Shown here piece by piece: positions 22,737-22,901 of a stretch of 22,901 nt of DNA. The position numbers and the translations under genes were made by a program. How positions within the stretch are numbered: the first letter of the stretch is position 1; the number at the start of each line of letters is the position of its first letter. The notes beneath the pieces were generated by a model. That model did not search any database, had not been told where the DNA came from, and saw only the letters and a list, made by a program, of their open reading frames with translations. Where the stretch lies: positions 1 to 22,901 of the forward strand of contig CALJLD010000115.1 in NCBI GenBank assembly GCA_937982665.1. The letters are read 5' to 3'. Origin of the DNA: an uncultured Planctomycetales bacterium. Its GTDB lineage: Bacteria; Planctomycetota; Planctomycetia; Pirellulales; S012-138.

Positions 22737-22901
22737 GTGCCGGACCAAGACTGGGAGTTTGTTGAGCGGCTGGAGATTTCTGATCATCGCATCTTTCGGC
22801 TGATGCACGATCAGTACCGCCTTGCGCCGGAGACCACAGCCCGAGACTATGTGGTGCTGGATGTGCCGGATTGGGTCAACGTGATTGCCGTGACCAAGGA
22901 C
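22737..22901 (+). CDS. N-terminal part of a probable NUDIX hydrolase (truncated by window end)
   Basis: A GTG at 22737 opens a frame that stays open to the window edge (55 codons). The product begins PDQDWEFVERLEISDHRIFR, then DYVVLDVPDWVNVIAVTKD. This is the typical N-terminal strand pattern of ADP-ribose-pyrophosphatase-like NUDIX enzymes, just before the NUDIX box, which lies outside the window. GGGAG is upstream but rather far (about 12 bases). It is divergent from the membrane-protein gene at 21990-22553. Confidence 0.65.
   Translation, partial: MPDQDWEFVERLEISDHRIFRLMHDQYRLAPETTARDYVVLDVPDWVNVIAVTKD

Overview
The window most resembles a planctomycete (Planctomycetota, possibly Pirellulales-like). 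This rests on gene style: short single-helix proteins opening with R-F-[ST]-L-R-[EQ]-L, a tiny 'YPGS...YQQ' lipoprotein, a PEP-CTERM protein, a winged-helix AAA+ ATPase, LPS-core genes, frequent lack of clear Shine-Dalgarno sites, and a GC content that looks to be in the mid-50s. No rRNA, tRNA, CRISPR array, transposase or phage gene was seen.

Layout. 1-62 is the tail of a plus-strand gene. 63-617 has no convincing gene but holds a 21-bp-period repeat array. 618-1099 (minus) is an ankyrin-like gene broken by two homopolymer frameshifts, and 1115-1645 (minus) is a one-helix protein. 1862-4212 (minus) is a two-gene osmoprotectant-type ABC importer: an ATPase, then a fused binding-protein/permease with overlapping start and stop. 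4464-8750 (plus) carries a secreted M1-type metallopeptidase, a REPIN-like inverted repeat, a DUF6702-like secreted protein and two tandem paralogous membrane proteins. 8792-10300 (minus) is the AAA+ ATPase. 10708-12929 (plus) is an MFS transporter with an extra charged domain, coupled to trmL. 12969-16969 (minus) is an LPS-core operon: heptosyltransferase, a double WaaP-like kinase whose first half looks catalytically dead, and a GT4 glycosyltransferase. 16970-17709 holds a decayed REP copy, a second 21-bp array, and a promoter, strong Shine-Dalgarno and 55-codon ORF built on that array. Then come a DUF695-like gene (plus), a HAD phosphatase, a lipoprotein, a PEP-CTERM/DNRLRE protein, an EboB-like TatD hydrolase and three small hypothetical genes (all minus), and the start of a probable NUDIX hydrolase (plus) at the right edge.

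How the genes work together. The clearest functional unit is the LPS inner-core block: sugar addition, core phosphorylation, further sugar addition. The ABC pair is a self-contained compatible-solute importer. The metallopeptidase and DUF6702-like protein are both exported and may be partners. The rest look like independent housekeeping or lineage-specific genes.

The least explained signal is the 21-bp palindromic repeat. It occurs at two loci 17 kb apart in opposite orientation, sharing an 18/19-base core. At one locus it forms most of a small predicted gene with recognisable expression signals.
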